Shown: positions 20,473-31,865, numbered from the stretch's first letter. The stretch: 64,000 nt of DNA from Nematopogon swammerdamellus (GCA_946902875.1 OX336343.1:1278754-1342753); one strand, 5' to 3'. Notes: generated by a model not told the origin, from the letters alone. A program made the numbers and translations.

Positions 20473-21038
20473 TTAGGGTTCCGTACCTCAAAAGAGGAAA
20501 AAACGGAACCCTTATAGGATCACTTTGTTGTCCGTCTGTCTGGCTGGCCGGGTGTCTGTCCGTCAAGACCCTTTTTCTCAGGAACGGGTAGAGGTATCAA
20601 GTTGAAATTAATATGAAATACTAACGTCTGCGATCCCTTCGAGCTATAGAAAATGAAAGCTTCTAAATCAATATAATCAAAAGATACGGCTATTTATGGG
20701 AAATTTTAATAATTGCAAACTCATTCAAATGAAATCAAAACCTATAGGGTACTTACCGTTGACCTAGCTAGAGAATTGAAATTTGGCAAGAAGCAAGGTC
20801 TCACAAGTAAAGATAAAATCCGAAAAGGATAATATGTCGTTATGTCATATAAGAATTATATTTTTGTATATTTCAACTTCACGAATGCCGCACAGTCAAA
20901 AACCATTGCTGTAGTGTTTATTTAGGCGGTTCGGGATTTTCCAAAACAATTGTTTTTGTACATACATAATACCTACAAATATATTGAGTGATGCTGATGA
21001 TACGGAACCCTCGGTGCGCGAGTCCAACTCGCACTTGC
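20473..21038 (+). repeat. Family E repeat, long copy
   Basis: From TAGGGTTCCGTACCTC to TACGGAACCCTCGGTGCGCG and GAGTCCAACTCGCACTTGCC. Direct evidence is the matching ends in other copies. No ORF longer than chance. Confidence 0.5.
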
Positions 21039-21039
21039 C

Positions 21040-21190
21040 GACTTTTTTATAGTAAGCGCGACATTTGTCGCCGAGCCACTCATAAGGCGACGCCCATGGA
21101 CATTCGGACGCATGTGGGGGCTGCGAATGCCATGCCGGCCTGACAGGCGCCCATTCACGCTACTCTTGAAGGGCCCGAGACTGTACCTTT
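21040..21190 (-). mobile_element. LINE 3' tail fragment
   Basis: A T run, then the complement of the MSMG-type C terminus (CGACGCCCATGGACATTCGG) and GGGGGCTGCGAATGCCATGC. About 150 bp remain of a minus-strand Jockey/CR1-like LINE. Confidence 0.5.
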
Positions 21191-21334
21191 CGTTCAGTGC
21201 GGTGGTGGTATCAAAGCTTTACTGGAATCCGAACCACGGTCACCTATCACGCACGGCGGTCGATCGGTGGAACCACTGATCATTTTCACTCATACAAGGC
21301 ATTCATACATAAGGTACGTATTGTCCTGGTTTAG

Positions 21335-21845
21335 TTTTTTTTATGGAAACAGACATGGTTGCCTATTTCACCTACAACATCCGTGATGTCAGCCCATAAC
21401 ACCGGGTGAACTAAGTGTCATGTCAGTGCTTCCCTTCATTTCATGTCGCCTAAACTGAACTGGACGGAAAACTCGAACTATTTACATAGGTAGCCGTTTC
21501 GACCGACCTTTCATTCAGTGCGGTGGTATCAACCCGGGCGGGTTGAACCCTACCACCTAGTAGGTGAGAAGGGAAGTGACCTACAGTTTAACGTGGAATC
21601 GTTAGTGCTTCCCTTCGGTCGTGCCGGCTACACTGAACTGGACGGAAAACACAAAACTATTTACATCCGTTCCGCCGTTTCGAACGACCTTTCATTCAGT
21701 GCGGTGGTACCAATCCGGGCAGGTTAAACCCTACCACCTAGTAATATAAGAAGGGAGTCATATCCCTTAGTCGCCTTTTACGACATACACGGGGAGAGAT
21801 GCAGTGGGGCTATTCTTTTAAAGTACCGGCCCCACGCGGTACCTT
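21335..21845 (-). repeat. SINE-2 body cluster
   Basis: Contains two partly duplicated body segments (CACAAACTATTTACAT, CCGTTTCGACCGACCTTTCA, GTACCAATCCGGGCAGG), the ATCCCTTAGTCGCCTTTTAC block and the head complement GTACCGGCCCCACGCGGTAC. The internal duplication suggests two SINEs joined or unequal exchange. Confidence 0.55.
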
Positions 21846-22210
21846 CCTATGAATGAATCTCCTCATCTCGTGTGTGTGTGTTTGTGTGTATCGGTACAGT
21901 AGTGGGTGGGTTGCTTGTTGAAAGTATCATCTTACTTTCTTTTAGCGCGGGCCGAGCGTTATGAATATAAAAATTGAAACGCACTAATTAATTTGCCGAC
22001 ACGGAGCGGTCAGTGTGACCACGCAGCTGTGTCAGTGTGGCCACGGTGTGACGGAACGAAATCGGCGTCTAATTGTAGACCAACTGGGTTGATACCGCCG
22101 CGCGTGTGTGTAGGTTAACCTAGTAACATGCGACAGCCCCCATCCGTCCTCGCCACACCCGCGCCAATTTCACTCGGAACATCCATATTTTGTTGCCACC
22201 CAACTTCTAA

Positions 22211-22345
22211 GGCCCACTTGCACCAACACAAATTTAATATATATACCAGTTTAACTCGTTAAACTAGCACCCGTTGTACGTGTGAACCGCGTTTAAATCC
22301 ATAACTCGCTACTTAACTTTAAACTCGTGTTGGTGCAAGTGAGCC
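22211..22345. mobile_element. 135-bp Harbinger-type MITE, copy 2
   Basis: GGCCCACTTGCACCAACACA at left and its near-complement GTGTTGGTGCAAGTGAGCC at right, flanked by TAA on both sides (22208-22210, 22346-22348). Confidence 0.75.
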
Positions 22346-22432
22346 TAAGAACGCATCGTTATAGGTGGTGGGGACACACTCACCGAAAGACCGTTCCATA
22401 TATTCGCCGTGTACGACACAGGAAAGATTTAG

Positions 22433-22812
22433 AAAAAAACCGGCCAAGTGCGAGTCGGAACTCGCGCACCGAGGGTTCCGTATCGCCACATCATGGTTAG
22501 CGCCACTCACGACATCTATGGCGTGTTATGAAATGCTTCATATTAGTTAAAATGTTTCATACTCTATTCGGTAGATGGCGCGCGCGCATACACTATTTGG
22601 TTTCTTAGGGAATCCCCATAATTTTTTTATTTTTTCTTATTTGTTATATCGGCCATAAAGAATAACACATACCTATTCTGTGAAAATTTCTACGGGCTAT
22701 TATACCTATTACGGTTCAAGAGATACAGCTCTCGGACAGACAGACGGACGGACGGACGAACGGCGGCGTAGGCTTAGTAAATAGGGTCCCCTACCTTATA
22801 CGGAGCCCTAAA
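22433..22812 (+). repeat. Family E repeat
   Basis: AACCGGCCAAGTGCGAGTCG to GGTTCCGTATCGCC, then GATGGCGCGCGC, GTTATATCGGCCATA and GGCGTAGGCTTAG, ending CGGAGCCCTAAAAAAA. Confidence 0.5.
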
Positions 22813-23342
22813 AAAACCTCTTTGTTTTATTATGTGTTAGCATATTATCCGCCACAATGACACATATTTCTTGAAAATTTTTAACCGGCTGCCTGTTGCG
22901 GCTCAAAAGATAAAGCACCGAATTTTGAAAATCGAATAAAATTATGTACCTATTAGTTTCATGCACTTCGTTCGAATGACCGCTCGTGAATAACGTCGCA
23001 GCGGGGCGGGGCGGGGGGGCGGCAGCGGGCGAGACGGAGCTACATACGCGGAAGTGTATAGCTAACTATCTACAGAATAATACTGATGTTATGTTTTAAT
23101 TGGGTAGCCATGGACGCGGCTAGTAGATGTCACGCCTCGCTGGCCGCACAGGTCGCTATAGATAGGCTATATAGGTTGTAGGTATTGCAATTGCGCCAGA
23201 CGTACCGTGTGGGTAGTACAGTTGCTTTCACGAGTCGCGAGCGCACTTTTCATTGGTCGGTTTGACGGGATGTGACGTCGACGGCGCCGACGACGCTTCA
23301 CGCGATTGGTTCGTCAGTCAGTGTCGGCGTCGTTCAACTACT

Positions 23343-23381
23343 ATACATACATACATACATACATACATACATACATACATA
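23343..23381. repeat. CATA microsatellite
   Basis: About nine CATA units; the mariner element begins at the last TA. The array continues at the other side of that element (24918-24933), so it predates the insertion. Confidence 0.88.
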
Positions 23382-23492
23382 CAGGGTGACTCAGCAAACT
23401 TTTTAAATTTAAATTTCGAATAAATTGGCGGGCAGCGGAACTAGCGGGGTGCGAGGTACAGCATTCGAAAACTGACCGTTGGGGAATTTTTA

Positions 23493-23999
23493 GTGGGCGC
23501 CATGTCGTGGCGTGGTTGGGAGAGCACCGCGCGTGCGCAGTGGAGGCTTATTTCGGCAACGGTCATTCGTGCACACGAGCGCGACGCATATTCTGCAGGC
23601 CTATACTTTTTTCAAAACCATCGCGTTACTACTGTTACAGTGACCAGTGAGCGCTATACCGCCATGATAAAGAACTTTTTTGTGCCGGAACTGAGACAGG
23701 GTATCAGCAGATATCCTGATGTATGGTTTCAACAAGATGGGGCCACTGCGCACACTGCCAGGGCCTCAATGAGTGCAGTCGCAGCACTATTTCCCAGAAA
23801 AATCATCAGCCGATTTGGAGATATACCCTGGCCTCCACGGTCGCCAGATTTGACCCCAGCTAACTTCTTCTTATGGGGATATCTCAAAAGCAAAGTTTTT
23901 ACCAACCAGCTTGCCAATCTTGAAGACTTGAAGACAAACATAACTGAAGAAGTCAACTCTATCCCAAGTGATATATTGCAGCGTGTGATAGATAACTAA
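23493..23999 (+). pseudogene. Truncated DDE/DDD transposase of mariner-type element
   Basis: 168 codons. SERYTAMIKNFFVPEL, VWFQQDGATAHTAR (second catalytic Asp), then GDIPWPPRSPDLTP (third Asp) with 36 residues between the two, and FFLWGYLKSKVF. The DNA-binding N terminus and first catalytic Asp are missing; the 5' part up to about residue 30 is fused from elsewhere by deletion. It cannot act alone. Class: Tc1/mariner superfamily, exact group unresolved. Confidence 0.78.
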
Positions 24000-24103
24000 T
24001 ACACGCGTCCGCCTTGAAGAGTGTGTACAGCGAGAAGGAAAGCATCTTGATGATATTATTTTTCATAAATAAAATCCCAATTTGTACACTTCCTTCCTTT
24101 CCT

Positions 24104-24325
24104 TCCTTACCTATAATAAAATCCAACGTCTGCTTTCTGTATGTCTGAGTGTCTGTCTGTCCGCTTATAACTCGAGGACCACTGAACCGATTTTAATAAA
24201 ACAAAATTCTACGGATAGCTTGATTCTTCCCATCAACTATAGGCTACTTACTATCACGCTAAATAGCTTATGAGGTTAGCAGTGAAGTGAAATATGAGAG
24301 CGGGCGGAGCCGCGGGCACAGCTAG
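24104..24325 (+). mobile_element. Family C Helitron-like element (copy 1)
   Basis: Starts TCCTTACCTATAATAAAATC, ends GGAGCCGCGGGCACAGCTAG followed by T. A GCGG-AG-CCGC hairpin sits about 10 nt before the CTAG end, with no terminal inverted repeat: the 5'-TC...hairpin-CTRR-3' layout of Helitrons. Non-autonomous; no Rep/helicase. Confidence 0.72.
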
Positions 24326-24334
24326 TTAATTTTT

Positions 24335-24370
24335 AACCCCCGACGAAAAAACGGAGGGGTGTTATAAGTT

Positions 24371-24417
<47 letters not shown>

Positions 24418-24838
24418 TGTCTGTGGCATCGTAGCTCCCAAACGGGTGGACCGATTTGGATGCGGTTTTTTTTATTAGGAAGCTTGTTTAATCGGGATGG
24501 TTCTTAGCTATGTTTGTAATCAAGTAATAAAGTAATTAAGTAATAAAAAAAATAATTCTCTTAAAAAGTGGACCAATTTGCATACGGTTTTTTTTAAAAA
24601 GCTTGAAATAAAAGTTAAATTACAAATTTAAAAAACCCCCGACTCTTAAAAAGTCAAAAATAATTTCCGTTTACTTACTTAAAGGAGTCGGGGGACCGCT
24701 AAGTAAATTAAATATAAAGACTCAAGAGTTGCGCGGGAATTTACTTAGCGGTCCACCGACTCCTTTTAGTAAGTAAACGGAAATTATTTTTGACTTTTTA
24801 AGAGTCGGGGGTTTTTTAAATTTGTAATTTAACTTTTA
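24335..24838 (+). repeat. Family B repeat, complete (copy 2)
   Basis: AACCCCCGACGAAAAAACGG, GT microsatellite, GGACCGATTTGGATGCGG, then a long terminal hairpin: TTACAAATTTAAAAAACCCC near 24620 against GGGGGTTTTTTAAATTTGTA near 24810, with inner arms TTTCCGTTTACTTACT. Confidence 0.65.
24376..24418. repeat. GT microsatellite in family B
   Basis: (GT) repeat of roughly 20 units at the fixed microsatellite position of family B; the same position holds CA/GT runs in the copies at 18758, 40632 and 62319. Confidence 0.85.
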
Positions 24839-25137
24839 TACTATTAAAATTACTTTAAGTAAAACTGACATTTTTTAATTATTTTTTAAAGTTTAAAATC
24901 TGGAATGAGTCACCCTGTACATACATACATACCGCACGCCGTATCCCGACAATCGGGGTAAGCAGAGTAATCGGTGTTGTGCTGCAAGTAATCTCTACTA
25001 TACACTTGCGTGCAACATACACCGTCCACTGTCCATCTATGCGAATGACTCGTGAAAGCAACTGTAGCAGACACTGAATTGAGACTAGTAGGTAGTATAG
25101 ATAAGTAACCACCTAGTCCGCGCGCCGCACCGCTAAT

Positions 25138-25760
25138 TTTATTAGGGTTCCGTATGTTTTTTTGAAGTGAAAACTTCTTTAGCGGCGCTTGGCACTTTTT
25201 TTAGATGGGTAAAAAATGTTAAACTCGCGTCAGAACTCGCGTCAGATCCGTAGTCTGATCGAAAAAGCGTAAGATTCGAAACTTCTTTAGCGGCGCTGGG
25301 CACATTTTTTAGATGGGTAAAAAATGTGTAAACTCGCGTCAGATTCGTAGCCTGATCGAAAAAGCGTAAGATTCGTTGAAATTATGGATGAAAGTTGCTT
25401 TTTCTGAGAAATAAACTTTTTGATGTAAAATAATTATAATAGTTCTGTAGTGTAAAATTTTTTATGTAATATAAATTGTCGTGATTGTCTACGATAGCGC
25501 AATAAATGAATATTACCACATAAATGATAGTACTTTTATACTGATAAATAAAACAATTCGTGCGAAATTATTCCCTAACCATTCCAAAATATTAAAAAAT
25601 GCACAACGTTGATGTTTAAGTTTTCACTTCTGCCGGCACTCCCGGAGTGCAACCCGTTAGTTTTTTTTTTTTTTGTTAATATAAAACACAAATATATTGT
25701 GTGGTGGTACGGAACCCTCGGTGCGCGAGTCCGACTCGCTCTTGGCAGGTTTTTAGCTTT
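25138..25760 (+). repeat. Family E repeat with internal tandem duplication
   Basis: Begins TTAGGGTTCCGTATG and ends TACGGAACCCTCGGTGCGCG, AGTCCGACTCG. Within it a block of about 103 bp (ACTTCTTTAGCGGCGCT to GAAAAAGCGTAAGATTCG) occurs twice in tandem at 25172-25275 and 25276-25375. Confidence 0.55.
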
Positions 25761-25932
25761 ACTCGTGTTAGGTACTAAGACAAATCGTTGAACACATCTT
25801 TCATCAAAAATCCATTCAGCCCTTTTGGAGTGACGAGGCGGGAATGACGAAACTCAACCACTTAACCACACACCTGAGAGATTTGACGGCTAAAGCCTTT
25901 TTCTTTACTCCGAAGTATGTGGATCCGAAATA

Positions 25933-26095
25933 GTCAGTCAGCGTGTAAGAGTCTACTGCGGACATACGCCTCTCCAATTTTCCTCCAGTCCTCCCGGCCT
26001 TCGGCGATGCGGAACCACTGCATTCCGCCGATGTACTTGATTTCGTCGTCCCACCTGGCGGGTGGTCTTCCCGCAATCCGTTTTCATGTCCACTG
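25933..26095 (-). mobile_element. RTE LINE 3' fragment
   Basis: GTCAGTCAGCGTGTAAGAGT, then CTCCTCTCCAATTTTCC-like and CCTCCCGGCCTTCGGCGA; the minus strand encodes the REDW/VGRPPARW region. Same subfamily as 44630-45235. Confidence 0.65.
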
Positions 26096-26108
26096 CCGCT
26101 ACATCCTT

Positions 26109-26322
26109 TCCTTACCTTTAATAAAAATCCAACCTCTGCTTTCTGTCTGTCTGTCTGTATGTCTGTCTGTCCGCTTATAACTCGAGAACCACTGAACCGA
26201 TTTTAATAAAAAAAAAAATCTACGGATAGCTTGATTCTTCCCATCAACTATTGGCTACTTACTATCACGCTAAATGGCTTATGAGGTTAGCAGAGAAGTC
26301 AAATATGACAGCGGGCGGAGCC
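26109..26322 (+). mobile_element. Family C Helitron-like element, 3' truncated
   Basis: TCCTTACCTTTAATAAAAAT, a CTGT microsatellite, ACTGAACCGATTTTAATAAA, CTACGGATAGCTTGATTC and GACAGCGGGCGGAGCCGGAG, then the CTAG end is lost. Confidence 0.62.
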
Positions 26323-26853
26323 GGAGTAGACCATACAGCAAAGTGAAACACATTCATTACCCTATGCGTTGTCGAAGTCGGGTAAACAGTAACAAATTGT
26401 CTAACCGACAGCTTGCATGTCGGAGTCGGAAGCGTCGTGCGGCCGGCCGCTGGGCGCATGCGCGCATTCCCGTGAGATTCCGTTACTCTGACCATGACCA
26501 CACTCACCAGCTCGAAGCTACGCCTTCCGTTATCTCGGTCCATCCGCACTCCGCGCGCTTACCACGCACCACACCACAACGCCCCGTCTACCGACCGAAC
26601 ATCACGTATTAATATAAAGCGCTTTCCAGACGGAGGTAATCCACCGTCCCAACAGGGGTGACCTTGCTTGTTGCCATCTATGTAGACTGCAGATGTAATC
26701 CAGATCATGATATGACCTTCATCGTCCTTGGATTACGGGCGCGTGTTCCCATCCGCAGTTGGAGCGCGTGGATTACATCCGTTTAGCCGGCGGATTACAT
26801 CTAACCAAGGACAGTTGCGCTATGACAGGGAGCGGGTGCGCACGTATGCGAGT

Positions 26854-28176
26854 TAGGGCTGCCACCTTTAAAAAATGGCAGACCCGGAGTATTCAGAAAG
26901 TTCAAAATTTTTATGAATTAAAACGTAAATTTTCAGAGGTATCGTTAATTATTATAGGCAAGTCATATCTAACATTATAATCGCAAACTAACGGCTAGTT
27001 CTGATTTTTTTAATATGTTGTTAGGACCACTACCGGTAATGTATATCTAAGTTTGCAGCTTCGAAAGACCTGTGATAACTTTGCAGCACTCGAAAAACCG
27101 CGAAATTTTCGCACTTCTTTTGGTATTTTCAATATAAGTCCTAAACTATGCGTTTTTTATAAGATATTTTCTATACGTTTAGACTAAAATTGCTACAAAT
27201 TGAGATCAGACAGAACCAGCTCTGTCGGTTCAATACTTAGGTACCGAGATACAGCTCTCCAAAAATTTTTATTTTTTTCCAAAAAAGTTAAATTTTAAGA
27301 TTTTGTCAAATTTCGACCCCGATATCGGGGAAAATACTCATTTACGGGTAAAATTATAAGAAAATATGTTGTAGAAAATGTAATTAGCTTTAATTTAAGC
27401 AAAGAACGATGTCTGTAGATCATATAGTTTACTCACAAATCGTAAAAAAACCAAAAAATGGAAAAATTGAATTTTTCGCAAATTTGCTCTTTTTAGATCT
27501 CACAAAGGTTTGATAGGAAAAACCATGTACATCCACAAGAAATATATATTTAAACTATTAATATTGATTCAAATTGCTATAATTTGATATCAGAACCAGC
27601 TCTGGACGACAATTTTTTCCAAAAAAGTTAAATTTTAAGATTTTGTCAATTCGACCCCGATATCGGGGAAAATACTTATTTTACGGGTAAAATTATAAGA
27701 AAAGATGTTGTAGCAAATGTAATTAGCTTTATATAGTTTACTCACAAATCTTAAAAATAAAAAAAATGGAAAACTACCTTTATCGCAAATTTGCTCTGTT
27801 TAGTTCTCACAATGGTTTGAAAGGAAAAACCATGTACATCCATCCATGTACACTATTTCGCGGTTTTTCGAGTGCTGCGTAATTAGCAGAGGTCTTTCGA
27901 AGCTGCAAACTTGAATATACACTACTGGTAGTGGTCCTAACAACATATTAAAAAAATCAGAACTAGCCGTTAGTTTGCGATTTTAGCGATTTTTAGTGTC
28001 GGATATGACTGGCCTATTATGCACGGCGCATCCGATTCGTCCGATATCCACCCGCTCCGCTACCACGCACCGCCCGCCCGGTCTGACCCGGAGAAATACG
28101 ATGTTAACCCGTAGCCCGGATATGCAACATTCAAACCCGTAGACTCCGGGTCAAACCCGGAGGGGTGGCAGGCCTA
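26854..28176 (+). mobile_element. hAT-like element, left copy
   Basis: TAGGGCTGCCACC to GGTGGCAGGCCTA, imperfect inverted ends with GACCCGGAG subterminal motifs. No transposase. It contains a TA-flanked foldback element (26957-28014). Its right part is about 140 bp shorter than the equivalent segment of the right copy. Confidence 0.75.
26957..28014. mobile_element. TA-flanked foldback element, copy 1
   Basis: Inverted ends GGCAAGTCATATCTAACA and TGTCGGATATGACTGGCC, extended by long arms of about 150 bp (CAAACTAACGGCTAGTTCTG, AGTTTGCAGCTTCGAAAGAC). TA flanks both sides. The interior repeats one block (TTCGACCCCGATATCGGGGA) twice. Confidence 0.72.
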
Positions 28177-29420
28177 CACACATACGAAGCGCTAGCAGCT
28201 CAGCGTACAGTTATTAGGTTTCAAATATCATCGCTTAGGGCGCCTCTAGTAGTGGGCGCGGGCGGTAGGTATTTGATGCTCTGTGGTTTGTTCTGTTCTG
28301 TCTGTCTGATAATTTGCCACAAGCACGAAGGAAAGCATAATATTATTATGTTGATTAAACTTGGCGTAAAATCCTTCTTAGAAAATAACTTCATTAAAAT
28401 ATACTTGGGCAGAGCATGCTTGAAGATCCATAATTATTTATTTTAATGAAAACGGAACTTCACTAATACAATTTTATTATTCCTTGCACCTCCGGATGTT
28501 AAGCGCTATTATGGCGAAAGGATAAAAATGTATTTACGTGGTATTATAGTGATATTACTTGGGGTAAAAAAGCACAATCATTAGATTATTCAGCTAGTAG
28601 ATTGATTACAAAATCTACATATGTAACTATATTTAGTTCCTAAACTACGGTTGACTAAAGCAATGCACGGTTCGCGCGCATTTTGTTGGCGGGTATTTTA
28701 AACTATCCAAAATGCAGATCAATGATAAAAAAAAAACAATACAACAACCACAACAGCAGATCAATGAAAAAAAAATTGAATATTGTGACAAGTTCGTCAA
28801 TATTCACCCGCACGTATAACTACATTATTGTCCTACATTATGGTCGTAAAATTCCTAAAATACCTACCTACTGAAGGCGGGAAAAAAGGTTTGTGTAGCA
28901 ACAGTACCTACGCCCAAGCAACAAGAGTAGGTAGTCCGACTGAAAACAAGCCAAGTCACTCCGCCGCCTCCGTGCCGCCCGCCCACCGCTGAAAGCTGAG
29001 AGCTTTGCTCGTCAAATCTATCAGCTGGCGTAGTAGGCGCTGCTCGCGCCGGCTCGGCCATGGATCACTTCACCTTTGCCCCGGTTCCAACCGGTGAAGC
29101 AGACGCAAGCAAATCAGATCGTTCGTGTACATCGGCCAGATCGGTCATCGTTTATCACAGTTATATCGTCCTGATATGATGTGATATGCTGTGATGAACG
29201 ATATGATCGTTTATCACAGCATATATATGGCTAAAGCTTTAGCCATATATATGCTTTAGCCATATATATGCTGTGGTACAGTCGCGGGTCTTGTTATACA
29301 TTTATATTCCAACATCCAGACCGCTCCAATCCGCTGCCCCGCGCCGCTTATTATGTATGTTCTACGAATAGACTGAGTCAAGTACCTTATCTGTGCTGTG
29401 CTGTGACAGAGTTTGCTTGC
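28177..29420. other. Cargo DNA of the composite unit, no gene supported
   Basis: AT-rich with a few GC-rich blocks (28960-29090). No ORF with recognisable motifs and no repeat seen elsewhere in the window, except the palindrome cluster at 29215-29275. Confidence 0.4.
29215..29275. repeat. Perfect 38-bp palindrome plus third arm
   Basis: AGCATATATATGGCTAAAG meets its exact complement with no spacer at 29218-29255, and a further inverted arm (GCTTTAGCCATATATATGCT) follows. It can form alternative cruciforms. Confidence 0.88.
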
Positions 29421-29431
29421 AGATCTATATA

Positions 29432-29902
29432 CAGGATGTTTCAGGATAGGGTTTCGTAACTTCAGGGTTCGAAAGGGGTCCATATTTGAAGACGAAAAGC
29501 TCTGAAACTTTTTTCCAGATTCGGTCATTTTATAGTAATTTTTGGTGAAAATAGTTATCGAGATTTGGTGGACGGTTAACGCCCGCCCTTTTAAATAAAA
29601 ATAAAATGACTGACTTGCATGTTTAACTAGTAGAATTGAACTGCATGTAGGGTAAAATCCAAACACTTAAATTTTAATGACATAAAAAGAAAAAGTTGAC
29701 TGGAGTAGGTTATTTCACTCCCTAATCCTAGACAGCACTATTGCCAAATCTCCCCATACTCACTGTCCATGGAGTTCTTATTACAATTTTCAATTTTTGT
29801 ATGAAAATATGGAATTTCGATTTGAGTGATAAGGATTTTTTTCTTCTAATAATGAATACTTTCTATTCCTGAAGTTTCTCAAGCCTATCCTGAAACACTC
29901 TG
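29432..29902. mobile_element. TA-flanked MITE (CAGGATGTTTCAGGATAG)
   Basis: Left CAGGATGTTTCAGGATAGGG and AACTTCAGG are mirrored at right (CCTATCCTGAAACACTCTG), TA on both sides. 471 bp without an ORF. A second, left-truncated copy is at 63190-63565. Confidence 0.72.
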
Positions 29903-30394
29903 TATACTTACAAATATATACGGACACGCAGACGACAGTAGTCGACCGTCCCTTAAAGAGTGATTTTAATAATAATAATAACGAGTGTAGGGTAGGGGTT
30001 GGTTGAACAGAGCAGCTGGTGCGCGCGCATGCAGCAACCCGCCCTCCCCGCCGCCGCCGCCGACGTCCAGTCACCGAGCCCCACGCCCGTGTCTCTCACT
30101 GCGTTCTAGCTTCGACAGAGTGCAGCAATGAAGGCCCGTCCTTGTCTATTTAATAGTGAAAGACAGAGATAGCCCATCATCAATGCTTTCTGAACTCCTC
30201 ACCAGCTTCTGTCTGAGTGCCCCTTGGCGCCATCTCTTGTGTCAGTGAGTCAGTCTGGCTGGACGGAAGTGCCTGCGTTTTGTCGTCTATTTCTGGTTCG
30301 ATTATCTTAACACACCGTGCGTGACCAGTTTTGATGAAAACGTGCGATCGGCGTGTCTTGTGATCGCGTCTTGTGCAACGTCGTGTGCAGTCGG

Positions 30395-30463
30395 AATTTG
30401 GATGGGCGACCGTCGCACCGTCGAGGCTGGCCGTGGTTCGGATTCTATTTAAAACGGTATGTT
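30395..30463 (+). repeat. SINE-1 head fragment
   Basis: TTGGATGGGCGACCGTCGCA to GGCCGTGGTTCGGATTC: the 5S-like block followed by the B-box of SINE-1, diverged. Confidence 0.5.
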
Positions 30464-30469
30464 ACTTCC

Positions 30470-30617
30470 AGTCAGTCAGTCAGCGTGTATTCATCCACTG
30501 CTGGACGCATAGCCTCTAAATTTTCCTCCAGTCCTCCCGGCCTTCAGTGATAAACTGAACCACTGCCTTCCGCCGACGACGTACCTATTTGATGTCGTCG
30601 TCTTCCCACCTGGCGGG
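30470..30617 (-). mobile_element. RTE LINE 3' fragment
   Basis: GTCAGTCAGTCAGCGTGTAT, TCCACTGCTGGAC, TTTTCCTCCAGTCCTCCCGG and CCACCTGGCGGGA. Minus-strand RTE end with the short-unit tail. Confidence 0.62.
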
Positions 30618-30669
30618 ACCTATAAGGTGCCTACCTTATTAGTTGGTAGGGTTAAACGTAAACCAGTCC

Positions 30670-31022
30670 GAATTGCAAATCAGCACATGCGTGTCTAGGC
30701 AGTGGCAAACATTTTTGTAAAGTAGACTAAGGCCCACTTGCACCAACACGAGTTTAAAGTTAAGTAGCGAGTTATGGATTTAAACGCGGTTCCCACAGTC
30801 AACGGGTGCTAGCTTAACGAGTTAAACTGGTTTATATCTTAAATTCGTGTTGGTGCTAGTGGGCCTAAGTGTAACATTGAAAAAAATTCCAGTGAAGTTT
30901 CTTGTCAGTTCTTCTTCGCTGTGATAGATAATCGAACTGGCGGAATGTTACAATGTAAATATGACAAATCCGAGCGCAGTGTACTGTCAATAGATGCTAA
31001 ATAAACAATAAACAATAAACAA
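30670..31022 (+). repeat. AATAAAC-tailed repeat carrying a MITE
   Basis: Reverse-oriented sister of 19965-20190, ending CTAAATAAACAATAAACAAT. Interrupted at AGACTAA by the MITE 30731-30865. Confidence 0.6.
30731..30865. mobile_element. 135-bp Harbinger-type MITE, copy 3
   Basis: GGCCCACTTGCACCAACACG to GTGTTGGTGCTAGTGGGCC, TAA at 30728-30730 and 30866-30868. Comparison with the empty site near 20120 confirms that TAA is a target duplication. Confidence 0.82.
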
Positions 31023-31259
31023 TTGATACCACCGCACTGAACGAAGCTGCTATGAAACTAGTTCGCGTTTTCCGTGCATTTCACTGTAGTCGACGCGACA
31101 AAAGGAAAGCGCTCACGACACGACACCTATTTCACCACGGTCTGATAGGCCGCCCCGTCGCCGTCACGGGGTGTAGTGTAGGTACCTGCGTCAGGTGATG
31201 CAACCACCCATGTCACAATCAATAACAATGCCAATATTACCCGCGAGAAGGTGCCATGC

Positions 31260-31304
31260 AGGAGAATATACTCCCTTTGTAATACAAAGGGAGTATATTC
31301 TCCT
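31260..31304. repeat. 21-bp-arm perfect hairpin
   Basis: AGGAGAATATACTCCCTTTG T, a 3-nt loop, and the exact complement. It abuts a broken SINE-3 segment (GAGAAGGTGCCATGC). Confidence 0.88.
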
Positions 31305-31439
31305 TATATTTATAGAAAGTTTGTATTGAACGTTATATTTACTGCGAACGAGAGGACAACCAAAGATTAAAATATTTGAGGAAGAGCATAATCGATTTTC
31401 ATAACCGCTTTGACCGTAAGCGAAGCGACCTATTTTTTA

Positions 31440-31760
31440 TTAATATTTTTTATGGGAACTCACACGGTTGACTACATCACCTGCTACATCCGTGAGGTCA
31501 GCCCATAACACCGGGTGAACTTGGTGCCACCTCAGTGCTTCCCTTCGATCTGCCGGCTACACTGAACTAGACGGAAAACACAAACTATTTACATAGCCGT
31601 TTCGACCGACCTTTCAGTACGGTGATACCAACCCGGGCGGGTTAAACCTTACACCACCTAGTAATATAAGGGAGTCATATCCCTTAGTCGCCTTTTACGA
31701 CATACACAGGGAGAGATGCAGAGGGGCTATTCTTTTAAAGTACCGGCCCTACACGGTACA
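31440..31760 (-). repeat. SINE-2 (complete, poly-A type tail)
   Basis: Minus strand: head GTACCGTGTAGGGCCGGTAC, CGTAAAAGGCGACTAAGGGA, body with GGTCGGTCGAAACGGC, and tail ending TTCCCATAAAAAATA. Confidence 0.6.
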
Positions 31761-31865
31761 AAGTAAACCTATATACTTACACGTTATTACGTGGATCACC
31801 ACCGCACTGAATGAAAGGTCGGTCGAAACGGCTATGTAAATACATAGTTTGTGTTTTACGTCTTT

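Larger units (their letters stand above)
23382..24917 (+). mobile_element. Mariner/Tc1-type transposon with nested repeats
   Basis: 12-bp perfect inverted ends (CAGGGTGACTCA and its complement) with TA on each side, inserted in the CATA tail of a SINE-2. Carries a truncated transposase (23493-23999). Secondary insertions: family C (24104-24325) and family B (24335-24838). Confidence 0.82.

Noticed and set aside
30060..30470. Possible 5' UTR exon with donor-like GGTATGTTACT
   Set aside because: The segment before the donor matches the SINE-1 head, so it is a repeat rather than a host exon.
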